From Bacillota bacterium (GTDB taxonomy: Bacteria; Bacillota; Clostridia; Tissierellales; Peptoniphilaceae), in assembly GCA_030532225.1 (NCBI GenBank), contig JAUNLQ010000012.1:3656-38468 (forward strand): DNA of 34,813 bases. Reading direction: 5' to 3'. This document shows positions 8,530 through 17,585 of this stretch, in pieces (the first letter of the stretch is position 1; each line of letters opens with the position of its first letter). The position numbers were made by a program, and so were the translations under genes. Under the pieces are notes generated by a model. That model did not search any database. It saw nothing but the letters and a program-made list of their open reading frames with translations, and was not told the origin of the DNA.

Positions 8530-9876
8530 TCAACCAATACCACCATAGTAAGCACCAGCTATTAGGGCTAAGATACATAATGGTACATAAATATATTTTC
8601 CTAGAATGAAGAAGTAGCCACCAATTGGCTTGCCATCTTTTCTTCCTTGGTTAACTGCTTCTAAGGCAAAATCTTTTCCTGCAACCCAGAAGAACATAAA
8701 ACCTGCTAGGAAGGCACCTAGTGGACATAGGTAAATTGAAACAAAGTCCATCCACTCGCCAGTTATTTTTTGAATAAGTATGGCAACTACACAACCAAAG
8801 GCCAAAACTATACCTGTAGATTTTATACGGCTCATTGAGAAGTTGTCTTGAAGAGTTGCAACTGAGGCTTCGTAAAGGTTTATAATTGAACTTACGCCTG
8901 CAAATAGAACACAGACGAAGAAGATTATTCCGATTATGGTTCCTGCTGGCATACCATTAATTACATTTACTAGCCAAACGAACATTAGACCAGGTCCACC
9001 TTCATCTAGAGGAGCTCCACCTGCTGCCATAGCTGGAATAATTACAAAGGCTGCTAACAAGGCTGCCATAGTATCAAATAGGGCAACGTTAAAGGCAGAT
9101 TTTGGAAGGTCTTCGTCTTTTGGCAAATAAGAACCGTAGATTACTGATCCGTTACCTGCAACTGAAAGGGAGAAGAAGGCTTGACCAAAGGCAAAGATCC
9201 AAAGCAGTGGGTCTTGAAGCTTAGTTGTGTCTAAGCTGAAAATGTACTTGTAACCTTCAGATGCTCCAGGTAGAGTTGCATTGTAAATAGCAAGGCCAAC
9301 AAATAAGAAGAATAGAATCGGCATCATAATCTTGTTGGCTTTTTCAATACCATTAGAAACACCAAGGGACATAATTACAAAGGTAACAGCTATGGCAACA
9401 ATTATCCAAGCCATATTACTTGTTGCAGTTTGGCCAAAGGTTCCACCAATTACATCCATGTCTTGGCCCATGGCCATAAGTTTTCCAGTAAAGGCCATAA
9501 AGGTGTATTTGAAAATCCAGCCCATTACTACTGTATAACCAATTGAAAGGGCAAGAGAGCCGATAATTGGAATAGAGCCAATAAGCTCGCCAGTTTTTCT
9601 GTTGCCAGATTTTAGTTCAGTACAAGTTCCAAAGGCGCCTATAGGGCCAGCGCCAGTTGCTCTACCAAGGGCAAATTCTTCAATAACCCCAGTTGAGCCA
9701 ATTAGTAGGACACAGAGGAAGTAAGGAATTAAGAAGTTCATACCACCCCAAAGAGAAACCATAATTGGGAATCTCCAAATATTTCCCATTCCTACTGCAG
9801 ATCCAATACAAGCAAGGATAAAGCCCCACCTAGAAGAAAAACCATCACGTTTTGCAATATTATTATTAGAATCCAT
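8530..9876 (-). CDS. Sodium-dependent amino-acid transporter (NSS/SNF family), probably for tryptophan
   Basis: A protein of 448 residues with about eleven membrane segments. The family signature GSAVGMGNIWRFPI occurs in the first segment, with the unwound substrate-site helix after it. NSS transporters couple amino-acid uptake to Na+. It lies 98 bases downstream of the tryptophanase gene on the same strand. This matches known tryptophanase-transporter pairs (TnaB in enterobacteria; the NSS protein TnaT of Symbiobacterium), so tryptophan is the likely substrate. That is inference from context. GGAGG precedes the ATG at 9876. Confidence 0.88.
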   Translation of the reverse strand: MDSNNNIAKRDGFSSRWGFILACIGSAVGMGNIWRFPIMVSLWGGMNFLIPYFLCVLLIGSTGVIEEFALGRATGAGPIGAFGTCTELKSGNRKTGELIGSIPIIGSLALSIGYTVVMGWIFKYTFMAFTGKLMAMGQDMDVIGGTFGQTATSNMAWIIVAIAVTFVIMSLGVSNGIEKANKIMMPILFFLFVGLAIYNATLPGASEGYKYIFSLDTTKLQDPLLWIFAFGQAFFSLSVAGNGSVIYGSYLPKDEDLPKSAFNVALFDTMAALLAAFVIIPAMAAGGAPLDEGGPGLMFVWLVNVINGMPAGTIIGIIFFVCVLFAGVSSIINLYEASVATLQDNFSMSRIKSTGIVLAFGCVVAILIQKITGEWMDFVSIYLCPLGAFLAGFMFFWVAGKDFALEAVNQGRKDGKPIGGYFFILGKYIYVPLCILALIAGAYYGGIG

Positions 9877-9924
9877 ATTAGTCCTCCATTATATGTTAAG
9901 AATGTTCGAAAATATTTATGTAAC

Positions 9925-9955
9925 AAGGACAATCCATAAAAACTGAATTGTCCTT
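9925..9955 (-). other. Intercistronic hairpin between tnaA and the transporter gene
   Basis: AAGGACAAT (9925-9933) pairs with ATTGTCCTT (9947-9955). On the minus strand no T run follows, so it looks more like an mRNA stabilising or processing hairpin than a terminator. It could set the ratio of enzyme to transporter. Confidence 0.45.
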
Positions 9956-9974
9956 ATTTCAATAAATCTTTTAT

Positions 9975-11618
9975 TTATTTGTCTTCATTTGGATATGGCT
10001 CGATAAAGGCGTGGAAGTGACGCATTGGAAGATTGTGTCCCCAAACTATTCTCATGTTTGGAATATTTTCACGGTCTTCATAAAGAGCCTTAACAGCAGC
10101 AATAACATAGTCTAAGTGTTCTTGGGTCAACCTAGATCTGTCAACTGCAAAACGAACTACGTTAGCTGTTTCTGCTTGTTGTTCAGGAGTCTTTAGGTCG
10201 TATTCCATAGAGTAGTTACCTAATTCTGCTGTTCTAATTCCATATCTTCTTAAAAGTTCTATAGAGAAGCCTTGGCCAGCAAAGGTAAGTGGTCCACGTT
10301 TGTTGTCGAAGAATTCGTCCATGTTAATATAAACAGCATGGCCACCTGCAGGAAGGACAACTCCCTTAACTCCAGCCTTGTAGAAACCTTGGGCTAGGTA
10401 TTCACATTGGCTTACACGGTTGTGCATATAGTTGAAGTCGCAGCTTTCATATAGACCAACAGCTAGGGCCATAATATCTCTACCAGACATTCCGCCGTAA
10501 GAGTCGTTACCATAACAAGAAATTTGTTTTACTTTTAGCTTAACACCAACGTCTACTTTTACAGAGCCGTCTTCGTTAAAGTCAGAGAATTTTTGCCAGA
10601 ACAGACCCTTGTCTCTAAAGGCTAACATTCCGCCCATGTTAGAGTGGCCGTCTTTCTTGGCAGACATACAGAAACCGTCACAGTAGGAGAACATTTCTGT
10701 AGCAATTTCTCCAATTGACTTGTCTTCGTAGCCTTCTTCGTTCATCTTTATAAAGTAAGCATTTTCTGCCCATCTAGCTACGTCAAAAATTAGTGGTATA
10801 TCATATTTGTGGGCAACTCTGTTGATTTCTCTAAGGTTAGCCATAGAAACTGGTTGGCCACAAATTGTGTTGTTAGTAATTGTTGTGAAAACTAGAGGAA
10901 CATTTTCTGGTCCTAGTTTTGTAATTAATTCTTCTAGTTTTTCTATGTCCATATTACCCTTAAATGGGTTCTTGTCATATTTTCCACCTTCAGGAATTTC
11001 ATAAAGAAGCTCTTTGTTGTATAAGTTTCTTGGGATTGAGCCCATTTGTTTTATGTTTCCTTCAGTTGTGTCAAAGTGTCCATTAGATGGAATTGTAAAT
11101 ACTTTTCCTGGATGACGTTCTTCTAGGATGTTTCTTACAATTTCCATAAGTACAGATTCAGCTGCACGACCTTGTTGGATTATGAAAGAGTTTGGTCTTT
11201 CCATTTGGGCAGCTCCACCATTAAATAGGCCGCCTTCATATTCACATAGGTAAACTTCTTCCATCATTTTTTCCACATCTCTACAGTCAGTACGAACAAG
11301 GTCAACTATTTTTTTCCAGTTCTTTTCGCCACCACGTTCAAAAATGTCTCTAAAGGTGTCTAGAAGAACATAGTAACCAGTGTTTCTACCATAGGCTTCA
11401 TCTCCATAGAATAGGGCAGCCCATTGAGTGTTGGTCATTGCAGTTGTACCAGAGTCAGAAAGCATGTCAACAGTCAGCATGCCAGCTGGAAAGGCAAATT
11501 CGTTGTAGTGAGTTGATTTAAGTGCCTTTTCTCTTTGTTCCACACTTACATCTGGTATATCACGTACAGCAAATGAAAAGTGGGTTGGTGCGGGAACGTT
11601 CAATTTGTATTCAGTCAT
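9975..11618 (-). CDS. tnaA: Tryptophanase (long form)
   Basis: A PLP-dependent beta-eliminating lyase that splits tryptophan to indole, pyruvate and ammonia. The PLP lysine is in FCMSAKKDGHSNMGG. The C-terminal RHF motif carries His534, equivalent to E. coli TnaA His463; tyrosine phenol-lyases have Phe there. That argues for tryptophanase over its sister enzyme. At 547 residues it is about 75 longer than E. coli TnaA (about 470), with extra segments rather than an obvious added domain. AAGGAGG precedes ATG 11618. It heads an operon with the NSS transporter and has its own promoter and a long leader. Confidence 0.92.
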   Translation of the reverse strand: MTEYKLNVPAPTHFSFAVRDIPDVSVEQREKALKSTHYNEFAFPAGMLTVDMLSDSGTTAMTNTQWAALFYGDEAYGRNTGYYVLLDTFRDIFERGGEKNWKKIVDLVRTDCRDVEKMMEEVYLCEYEGGLFNGGAAQMERPNSFIIQQGRAAESVLMEIVRNILEERHPGKVFTIPSNGHFDTTEGNIKQMGSIPRNLYNKELLYEIPEGGKYDKNPFKGNMDIEKLEELITKLGPENVPLVFTTITNNTICGQPVSMANLREINRVAHKYDIPLIFDVARWAENAYFIKMNEEGYEDKSIGEIATEMFSYCDGFCMSAKKDGHSNMGGMLAFRDKGLFWQKFSDFNEDGSVKVDVGVKLKVKQISCYGNDSYGGMSGRDIMALAVGLYESCDFNYMHNRVSQCEYLAQGFYKAGVKGVVLPAGGHAVYINMDEFFDNKRGPLTFAGQGFSIELLRRYGIRTAELGNYSMEYDLKTPEQQAETANVVRFAVDRSRLTQEHLDYVIAAVKALYEDRENIPNMRIVWGHNLPMRHFHAFIEPYPNEDK

Positions 11619-11779
11619 ACTATTACCTCCTTAAGCAAAAGCTTGTTTCATTTGAGATACCCCGGTTATCAAACCCTGCTTCCCTACAAGGAGTGACTAG
11701 CGGACAGTACTAACTTTCATGGCAGATGGCTTAGGAAATCCTTTGCAAAACAAAAAAGGAAAGCCTTTGCACCTACACT
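11619..11779 (-). promoter_or_regulatory. Leader of the tryptophanase operon, possibly a regulatory RNA
   Basis: The inferred transcript starts near 11779, leaving about 160 nt before the ATG. No riboswitch class is recognised. Visible elements (minus strand) are a near-repeat of GCAAAGGCTTTCC and GCAAAGGATTTCC, a GGTT-TGAT-AACC hairpin, and G-rich conserved-looking words near the ribosome site. There is no TGG triplet in any frame of the central leader, so it is not a TnaC-type leader peptide. Regulation by tryptophan or indole through this RNA is speculation. Confidence 0.4.
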
Positions 11780-11785
11780 AAATCA

Positions 11786-11814
11786 ATTATAAATGCTAGA
11801 AAAATAAAAGTCAA
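11786..11814 (-). promoter_or_regulatory. Promoter of the tryptophanase operon
   Basis: Minus strand: TTGACT (plus 11809-11814), a 17-base spacer, TATAAT (plus 11786-11791). Confidence 0.85.
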
Positions 11815-11866
11815 TTAGCCAAATCTCTCTTAAAGAAAAAATTTTTCCTAAAAAAATACCTGGTCC

Positions 11867-11883
11867 TATAGAAACTTTCTATA
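11867..11883. promoter_or_regulatory. Palindrome in the divergent promoter region (possible operator)
   Basis: TATAGAAACTTTCTATA is a perfect 17-bp palindrome with a central C. It lies between the tnaA promoter and the lipoprotein gene and could bind a dimeric repressor or activator. No regulator gene is adjacent. Confidence 0.35.
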
Positions 11884-11962
11884 AACAAAGGCTATTTATT
11901 CAAAGAATCTATGGAAGTATAAAAAAATTATATTTGTGGTATATTAGTACAAGGAGGAAATT

Positions 11963-13081
11963 ATGAAAAAAAATATTTACAAATTATTAGCTATGCTTTT
12001 GGTATTAGTTGTAGTATTTACAGCTTGTGGACCAAAAGAAGCTGAACAAAACCAAGAGCCAGCTACACAAGTTGGAGAAAACCAAACAGAAGAAAATGTA
12101 GAAGATCAACCAGAAGAAGCTCCAGAGGAAGAACCATCATTTGAAGGAAGAACTTTAAATGTAGTTGCAACTAGTGAATCTTATGTTCCACTATTTGACA
12201 AGTTCACTGAAGCAACTGGAGCCAAGGTAGAATTTTTATCTATGTCATCTGGTGAAGTTTTAGCTAGAACTGAAGCTGAAGGAAAGTCTATGGCAGACCT
12301 TTGGTTCGGTGGTGGCCTAGACGCCTTTATGGCAGCTAGAGACAAGGGACTTTTAGAAGCTCACACATCAGAAATGACTGAAGTTGTGCCAACTGAATAC
12401 AAGGATGCTGACGGTTACTTTATAGCCAAGGGACTTACAGTTGTAGGCTTCATTGTAAATGACGAACTTATGGCTGAACAAAACCTACCAATGCCTAAGA
12501 CTTGGGAAGATTTAACTGACCCAGTTTATGAACACAATGTAATTATGTCAAACCCAGCAATTTCTGGAACTAACTATGCAGCCCTAAAAGGCTTGTTAGA
12601 CCTTTATGGAGAAGAAAAAGGTTGGGAAATCTTTGAAGGCATTAACAAGAACATTGACTTTTACTCTAAACGTGGCAAGGACCCACAAGAAAAAACAGCC
12701 CAAGGTGAATTTGCCATTGGAATTATCCCAGCTGACAAAAAAGCCTTTGACGTTGCAGAAGACAACGGCCTAACTGTTATTTACCCAGAAGATGGTATTC
12801 CATGGGTGCCAGAAGGAGTTGCAATTTTCAAGGGATCTGACAACACAGATGTAGCCAAGGCCTTTATAGACTTTATGCTAACAGAAGAAGCCCAAAAAAT
12901 GATTGGAGAAATTGACGGAAAAGACTCAGCTCAACTAATAGTACCAGGAGTTGAAGGCTTTAACCTAGGACTTCCAGCTGACAAACTTGTAGAAGAAGAC
13001 CTATCCACTTTTGGCTCAGACAGAGAAAGAATTATAGAAAGATTTAACGAAATTGCTGCTGACAAAGCTGCAGACCAATAA
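11963..13081 (+). CDS. ABC transporter substrate-binding lipoprotein (family 1)
   Basis: A protein of 372 residues. The lipoprotein signal peptide ends in the lipobox FTAC with Cys22, then an acidic, low-complexity linker to about residue 60. The mature domain resembles the Fe3+/thiamine/polyamine/phosphonate-type binding proteins (VVATSESYVPLFDKFTEAT; DLWFGGGLDAF; IPWVPEGVAIFKGS). The paired tyrosines typical of FbpA iron binding are not seen, so iron is not supported and the ligand is unknown. AAGGAGG precedes ATG 11963. First gene of a four-gene operon, followed by a strong hairpin that probably keeps its expression above that of the permease. Confidence 0.87.
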   Translation: MKKNIYKLLAMLLVLVVVFTACGPKEAEQNQEPATQVGENQTEENVEDQPEEAPEEEPSFEGRTLNVVATSESYVPLFDKFTEATGAKVEFLSMSSGEVLARTEAEGKSMADLWFGGGLDAFMAARDKGLLEAHTSEMTEVVPTEYKDADGYFIAKGLTVVGFIVNDELMAEQNLPMPKTWEDLTDPVYEHNVIMSNPAISGTNYAALKGLLDLYGEEKGWEIFEGINKNIDFYSKRGKDPQEKTAQGEFAIGIIPADKKAFDVAEDNGLTVIYPEDGIPWVPEGVAIFKGSDNTDVAKAFIDFMLTEEAQKMIGEIDGKDSAQLIVPGVEGFNLGLPADKLVEEDLSTFGSDRERIIERFNEIAADKAADQ

Positions 13082-13086
13082 AAATT

Positions 13087-13110
13087 AAGTGGGGCCAGTC
13101 CCCACTTTTT
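13087..13110 (+). terminator. Hairpin terminator/attenuator after the binding-protein gene
   Basis: AAGTGGGG (13087-13094) pairs with CCCCACTT (13100-13107), with a T run to 13110. Partial read-through would give more binding protein than membrane components. Confidence 0.8.
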
Positions 13111-13178
13111 ACATATATAAAGAAAATCTTTGGTCTATAGGCTATAATATAGAAGAAAGAATATTCAAGGATGATAAT

Positions 13179-14837
13179 ATGAAAAAAAGTAAAGCTATAA
13201 ACTTATTAGACCTTTTAGTGTCCCTGTCTTTGGGAGCTCTTGTAATTATTTTTATTCTCCTGCCTTTTTTAAGTGTATTCAAGGAGAGTTTTTTTGTTGA
13301 CGGAAATTTTGACCTAGGCTACTATAGGGAAATATTTGCTAGAAAGACCTTAATTGCCAACACCTTTAAAATGGGAATTTTGACCACTCTTTTAGCAGCC
13401 CTTTCTTCTAGCTGTGTGGCTATTTTTTATTTCTTTGCAGGCAGAAAGACCAAGGCCTTTATTATTGCAATTTTATCTATAACCTTAATTAGCCCGCCCT
13501 TTGTGTCATCTCTGTCCTACATTTCCCTTTTTGGTAGAAGGGGACTTATTACTTATAGACTTTTAGGCCTTAACCTTTATCCCTATGGCATGTGGGGTGT
13601 AGTCTTGATGCAAGTTCTATCTGACTTGTCCCTAAACAGCCTTTTGTTAATTGGATTTTTGCAAGGTCTAGACAGAAATGTTCTTAACTCTGCCAGAAGT
13701 CTAGGGGCCAAAACTGACAACATTATAGTAGACCTAATTTTTCCAGCTATGAAAAACAGCCTAATAGCTGTAATGCTCCTGTCCTTTTTCAGGTCAATTT
13801 CTGACTTTGGAACGCCAGCCATAATTGGAGGCAGGTTTACTGTCCTGTCCTTAGAGTCCTACTTTGAAGTAATAGCCAACGGCAACCTAGCCAAGGCTGC
13901 AGCTATGAATGTGGTAATTCTCTTGCCAACCTTGTTAATATTTCTGATTTTTTCTAAGGACCTTTCATCTACTAACATGGCCCAGTACAAGAGAGGGGCC
14001 AGGGAAGAAGTGGACCTACAAAGATCAGGATTTTTCTATTACACAATTTCTACTTTAGCCATATTTTTCATCTTGTGGATCCTAAGCCTTTATGGGTCTA
14101 TTATTTTAAATGCCTTTACTAAGATGAAAAAGGGGAATCTAGTCTTTACCTTAGACAATTTTAGGGAAACGAAATTTTTCATTGGCGATGTGGTTTTTAG
14201 GTCCATAGGCTATTCCTTGGTCTCAGCCCTTGGAGGGTCTCTCTTAGGCCTTCTTATTGGCTACTATTTAATAATCCGCAAGGAAAGATTTATGAAATTC
14301 ATAGACCTGGTTGCCAACCTGCCTTATATAATACCAGGCACCTTCTTCGGTCTAGGCTATCTTTTATTTTTCAGGTCGCCACCAATAGCCATAACTGGAA
14401 CTTCAGCCATAGTAATATTAAATGTGCTTTTTAAGCAGCTGCCCTTTTCTACCAGGGTCCAAAATGCAGCTATGAAAGACGTAGACAAAAACACCCTAAA
14501 CTCAATTAGGGACCTGGGAGGCTCTTACTTTAACGAAGTTGTAGACGGAGTCCTACCAATGACCAAAAACGCCATAAGAGTAACAATGATTAACGCCTTT
14601 ACTACCACCATGACCACAGTAGGGACTATAATTTTCTTAGTCTATCCAGGCAAGAAGCTCCTAACCCTAGTTATGTTTGATGTAATCCAATCAGGCAAGT
14701 ACAATGTAGGCTCAGTTATAGCCTTTTATATAATCCTAATCTGCCTAGCCTTTAACATTTTGTTAAGGCTTCTAATGGGGGATTTGACCTTTAAGAAAAA
14801 ATACCCAAGGAGGGAAAATAATGTTTCTGCAAATTAA
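13179..14837 (+). CDS. ABC transporter fused double permease
   Basis: A protein of 552 residues with about twelve membrane segments in two homologous halves. Each half has an EAA-type loop that docks on the ATPase: NSARSLGAKTDNIIVDLIFP in the first and NSIRDLGGSYFNEVVDGVLP in the second. This fused layout is typical of Fe3+-type (AfuB/FbpB) importers and relatives. ATG 13179 is chosen because AAGGA (13166-13170) lies just upstream; an earlier GTG-type start would run through the terminator. It overlaps the ATPase gene by 17 bases, implying translational coupling. Confidence 0.88.
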   Translation: MKKSKAINLLDLLVSLSLGALVIIFILLPFLSVFKESFFVDGNFDLGYYREIFARKTLIANTFKMGILTTLLAALSSSCVAIFYFFAGRKTKAFIIAILSITLISPPFVSSLSYISLFGRRGLITYRLLGLNLYPYGMWGVVLMQVLSDLSLNSLLLIGFLQGLDRNVLNSARSLGAKTDNIIVDLIFPAMKNSLIAVMLLSFFRSISDFGTPAIIGGRFTVLSLESYFEVIANGNLAKAAAMNVVILLPTLLIFLIFSKDLSSTNMAQYKRGAREEVDLQRSGFFYYTISTLAIFFILWILSLYGSIILNAFTKMKKGNLVFTLDNFRETKFFIGDVVFRSIGYSLVSALGGSLLGLLIGYYLIIRKERFMKFIDLVANLPYIIPGTFFGLGYLLFFRSPPIAITGTSAIVILNVLFKQLPFSTRVQNAAMKDVDKNTLNSIRDLGGSYFNEVVDGVLPMTKNAIRVTMINAFTTTMTTVGTIIFLVYPGKKLLTLVMFDVIQSGKYNVGSVIAFYIILICLAFNILLRLLMGDLTFKKKYPRRENNVSAN

Positions 14838-15783
14838 GAATATGTCAAAAAAATACGGAGACTCCTATGCCATCAGGGATATTAACTTTTCCCTAGAAGA
14901 AGGAAAGTTCCTCTGCCTCCTAGGTCCATCTGGCTCAGGCAAGTCAACTATCCTCCATTCAATTGGAGGCTTTATAGACCATGGGGGCCAGGTGATCTTA
15001 GACGGTCAAGACATTAGCAAACAGTCGCCAGAAGACAGAGACGTGTCAACAGTCTTCCAATCCTACGGACTTTTCCCCCACATGACAGTAGAAAAAAACA
15101 TAGCCTATGGACTTAGGTTCAAAGGAAGAACAGAAGATAAATCCCAAAGACTTAAAGAGGCCAGGGAGATCCTAGACCTTGTTGGCCTAAAAGGCTATGA
15201 AAAAAGATATCCAAGTGAGCTATCAGGAGGAGAAAAACAAAGGGTGGCCCTGGCTAGAAGCCTAATAGTCAGACCTAAACTTCTCTTAATGGACGAGCCC
15301 CTATCAGCCCTTGATGCCAAACTAAGGGACCAAATGCAGGTGGAAATTCGCAGGATCCAAAAAGAATTTAATATAACAACTATCTTTGTAACCCATGACC
15401 AAAAAGAAGCCTTTGTAATGGCAGACGAAATTATAATCCTAAACCAAGGCAAAATCGTTAACCAAGGCAGGCCAGATGAGATTTATAACAAGCCTAAAAA
15501 TGCCTTTAGCCTAGACTTTATTGGTCAGAAAAATATCTTTGCAGACTCTTATGTAAGGCCAGAAAAAATCCAAATAGATGAAGACGGAGAAGAATTTGTC
15601 ATTACAGACATTACCTTTTTCGGACCAACAATAGAGCTGAAAATAGAAAATTCCCAAAGAAAACTAAAGATGCTAGTCCTTAACCAGGACTTTTCCTACC
15701 AAAAAGGAGACAAAATAAAAGTTAAATATGACTTGGAGAAGATAAATGAAAATATTACATGTACTGACCCAGCTTCCTGCTAA
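14821..15783 (+). CDS. ABC transporter ATP-binding protein
   Basis: A protein of 320 residues. Walker A GPSGSGKST (35-43), Q-loop (VFQSYGLFPHMT), signature LSGGEKQR, Walker B LLLMDEP, and H-loop FVTHDQKEA are all intact. A short C-terminal TOBE-like region (SYVRPEKIQI and onwards) is present, as in the MalK/PotA/FbpC group. It powers the adjacent double permease. AAGGAGGG (14808-14815) precedes ATG 14821 inside the permease gene. Its 3' end overlaps the glycosyltransferase start by 38 bases. Confidence 0.93.
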   Translation: MFLQIKNMSKKYGDSYAIRDINFSLEEGKFLCLLGPSGSGKSTILHSIGGFIDHGGQVILDGQDISKQSPEDRDVSTVFQSYGLFPHMTVEKNIAYGLRFKGRTEDKSQRLKEAREILDLVGLKGYEKRYPSELSGGEKQRVALARSLIVRPKLLLMDEPLSALDAKLRDQMQVEIRRIQKEFNITTIFVTHDQKEAFVMADEIIILNQGKIVNQGRPDEIYNKPKNAFSLDFIGQKNIFADSYVRPEKIQIDEDGEEFVITDITFFGPTIELKIENSQRKLKMLVLNQDFSYQKGDKIKVKYDLEKINENITCTDPASC

Positions 15784-16948
15784 AACTGGATCTGGAGTAT
15801 ATTTTACCAACCTAATAAATTCCTTAAACAAATTAGGCATAGAAAATGCAGCCATTTATGGAATTGAAGAAGTCCACGACATAGACCTTGAAGCCAGCCT
15901 AGTAGAAGAAGTAAGCTATAAGACTGAAGAGCTAGACTTTCATATATGTGGCATGAGTGACCAAATGCCCTACAAGTCTACAATCTATAGGGAAATGTCA
16001 GAAGACCAAATAGATAGACTTTTGAAAGCCTTTGAAAAGCGCCTTCTTAAAATCAAGGCAGACTTTCAGCCAGACCTGGTAATTTCCCACCACTTGTTCT
16101 TGGTAACAGACTTAGTTAGAAGGGTCTTTGCAGACACAAAGGTTGTGGGAATTTCCCATGGAACAGATATGCGCCAAATGAGAAAGTGTAACCACTTTGC
16201 AAACAGGCTAGAAAATCTTAAGGACCTGGACCTGGTTTTGACTGTAACTGAAGCAGAAGACCAGGCCATGGTAGACTTGTTAGGTCTTGATCCAGAAAAA
16301 ATTCACCTAGTAGGTGGCGGCTACAACCAAGATGTATTTTATCCTGCCAAGGAGCCTAGAAAAGATAACAAGCTTGTAGTAATGTATGCTGGGAAAATTT
16401 CTCCCTCAAAGGGAGTCTTTGAACTGGCTGCCACAGTTCCTATCTTGGCCCAGGCTTATGAAAATATAGAAGTCCACCTAGTAGGCAATGCCAGTGAAGA
16501 GGACAAGAAAATCCTAAAGTCCCAGGCCCAAAACCTAGACAACTTAAAGATCTATGACGCAGAAAACCAGGCTGTAATGGCTGACCATTTGAGAGCAGCT
16601 GATGTTTTTGTCTTGCCTTCCTACTTTGAAGCCCTAGGTCTAATAGCCATAGAGGCCCTAGCCTGTCACAAACTTACAGTGACTTCCCAAATTGAAGGCC
16701 TAAAGACCCTTTTAGGACCAGACCTTGTTAAGTCAGGAATAATTGAATTTGTAGACCTGCCAAGGATTATAAATGTTGACCAGGCTGTAGAAGAAGACAA
16801 GGCAGCCTATGTACAAAGGCTAGCTGAGAAAATACTTTTACAAATTTCCAGATTAGATGAAAATATCTTTACAGAAAAAATCAGCCAGGACATATATAAT
16901 TTTTCCTGGGACAAAATCGGCAAGAGAATCTATAACATAATAAAATAA
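15746..16948 (+). CDS. Glycosyltransferase family 4
   Basis: A protein of 400 residues with the GT-B fold. The N-terminus has a glycine-rich acceptor-side loop (LPAKTGSGVYFTNLINSL). The donor domain begins VVMYAGKISPSKGVFEL and contains the retaining-enzyme motif EALGLIAIEAL with the two spaced glutamates. No membrane segment or signal peptide, so it is cytoplasmic. ATG 15746 follows TTGGAGAAG and lies 38 bases inside the ATPase gene. Why a glycosyltransferase is coupled to an importer is unclear; donor and acceptor are unknown. Confidence 0.87.
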   Translation: MKILHVLTQLPAKTGSGVYFTNLINSLNKLGIENAAIYGIEEVHDIDLEASLVEEVSYKTEELDFHICGMSDQMPYKSTIYREMSEDQIDRLLKAFEKRLLKIKADFQPDLVISHHLFLVTDLVRRVFADTKVVGISHGTDMRQMRKCNHFANRLENLKDLDLVLTVTEAEDQAMVDLLGLDPEKIHLVGGGYNQDVFYPAKEPRKDNKLVVMYAGKISPSKGVFELAATVPILAQAYENIEVHLVGNASEEDKKILKSQAQNLDNLKIYDAENQAVMADHLRAADVFVLPSYFEALGLIAIEALACHKLTVTSQIEGLKTLLGPDLVKSGIIEFVDLPRIINVDQAVEEDKAAYVQRLAEKILLQISRLDENIFTEKISQDIYNFSWDKIGKRIYNIIK

Positions 16949-16956
16949 ACTAAGAA

Positions 16957-16986
16957 GAGATGGTTGAAGAAGACCATCTTTTTTAT
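16957..16986 (+). terminator. Terminator of the ABC-glycosyltransferase operon
   Basis: GATGGT and ACCATC around a GA-rich loop, followed by a T6 run. Confidence 0.8.
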
Positions 16987-17080
16987 GCCTAGAAAGTTAC
17001 AGGATATTCTTAAGTAAAGTTAAAATATTTATGGTAAAATTTAATAGAGAAGAAAACTTAGCCAAGGAGGAGGAAAGACT

Positions 17081-17551
17081 TTGGAAAAAGTTAGAAAATA
17101 TTTTGCTGGCTTTGGCCTTGAAGATAGGATAAAAACCTTTGACCAGTCTAGTGCAACAGTGGACCTAGCAGCTCAAGCCCTAGGAGTCCAGCCCTGTCGC
17201 ATAGCCAAGACCCTGTCCTTTATCCTAGGCGACCAGGCAATCTTAGTAGTGACAGCAGGAGATGGGAAAATTGACAACCAAAAATTCAAGACCCAATTTG
17301 GAAGAAGGGCCAAGATGATTAAGGCTGACCAAGTTGAAGACCTAGTAGGCTTTAAAGTTGGAGGAGTCTGTCCCTTTGGAGTCAAAGAAGGAGTAAAAGT
17401 GTATTTGGACCAGTCCTTGAAAAGATTTGACACAGTATTTCCAGCAGCAGGATCCTCATCTTCTGCCATAGAACTATCCCTAGAAGAACTAGAAAAATAT
17501 TCTAACTATGAAGACTGGGTAGATGTGTGCAAGGCCTGGCAAGAATCCTAA
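17081..17551 (+). CDS. YbaK/EbsC-type aminoacyl-tRNA deacylase
   Basis: A protein of 156 residues, normal for the single-domain family related to the ProRS editing (INS) domain. These enzymes hydrolyse mischarged aminoacyl-tRNA such as Cys- or Ala-tRNA(Pro). The conserved Lys43 (RIAKTLSF), the strand LVVTAGDGKID and the loop GGVCPFGVKEGV are present, as is the GSSSSAIELSLEEL C-terminal motif. The start is TTG 17081, placed by AAGGAGGAGG (17064-17073). Which tRNA it edits cannot be told. Confidence 0.88.
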   Translation: MEKVRKYFAGFGLEDRIKTFDQSSATVDLAAQALGVQPCRIAKTLSFILGDQAILVVTAGDGKIDNQKFKTQFGRRAKMIKADQVEDLVGFKVGGVCPFGVKEGVKVYLDQSLKRFDTVFPAAGSSSSAIELSLEELEKYSNYEDWVDVCKAWQES

Positions 17552-17585
17552 GGAGAAAATAAAAAAATATAGAAGACCAAAGATA

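Noticed and set aside
9975..11618. Tyrosine phenol-lyase
   Set aside because: The C-terminal RHF motif has the tryptophanase histidine rather than the phenylalanine of tyrosine phenol-lyase.
11619..11779. TnaC-type leader peptide or T-box before tnaA
   Set aside because: No Trp codon and no GGTGGTACCGCG T-box sequence in the leader.
11963..15783. Ferric iron importer
   Set aside because: The overall layout fits, but the iron-binding tyrosine pair is not visible in the binding protein, so no substrate is assigned.
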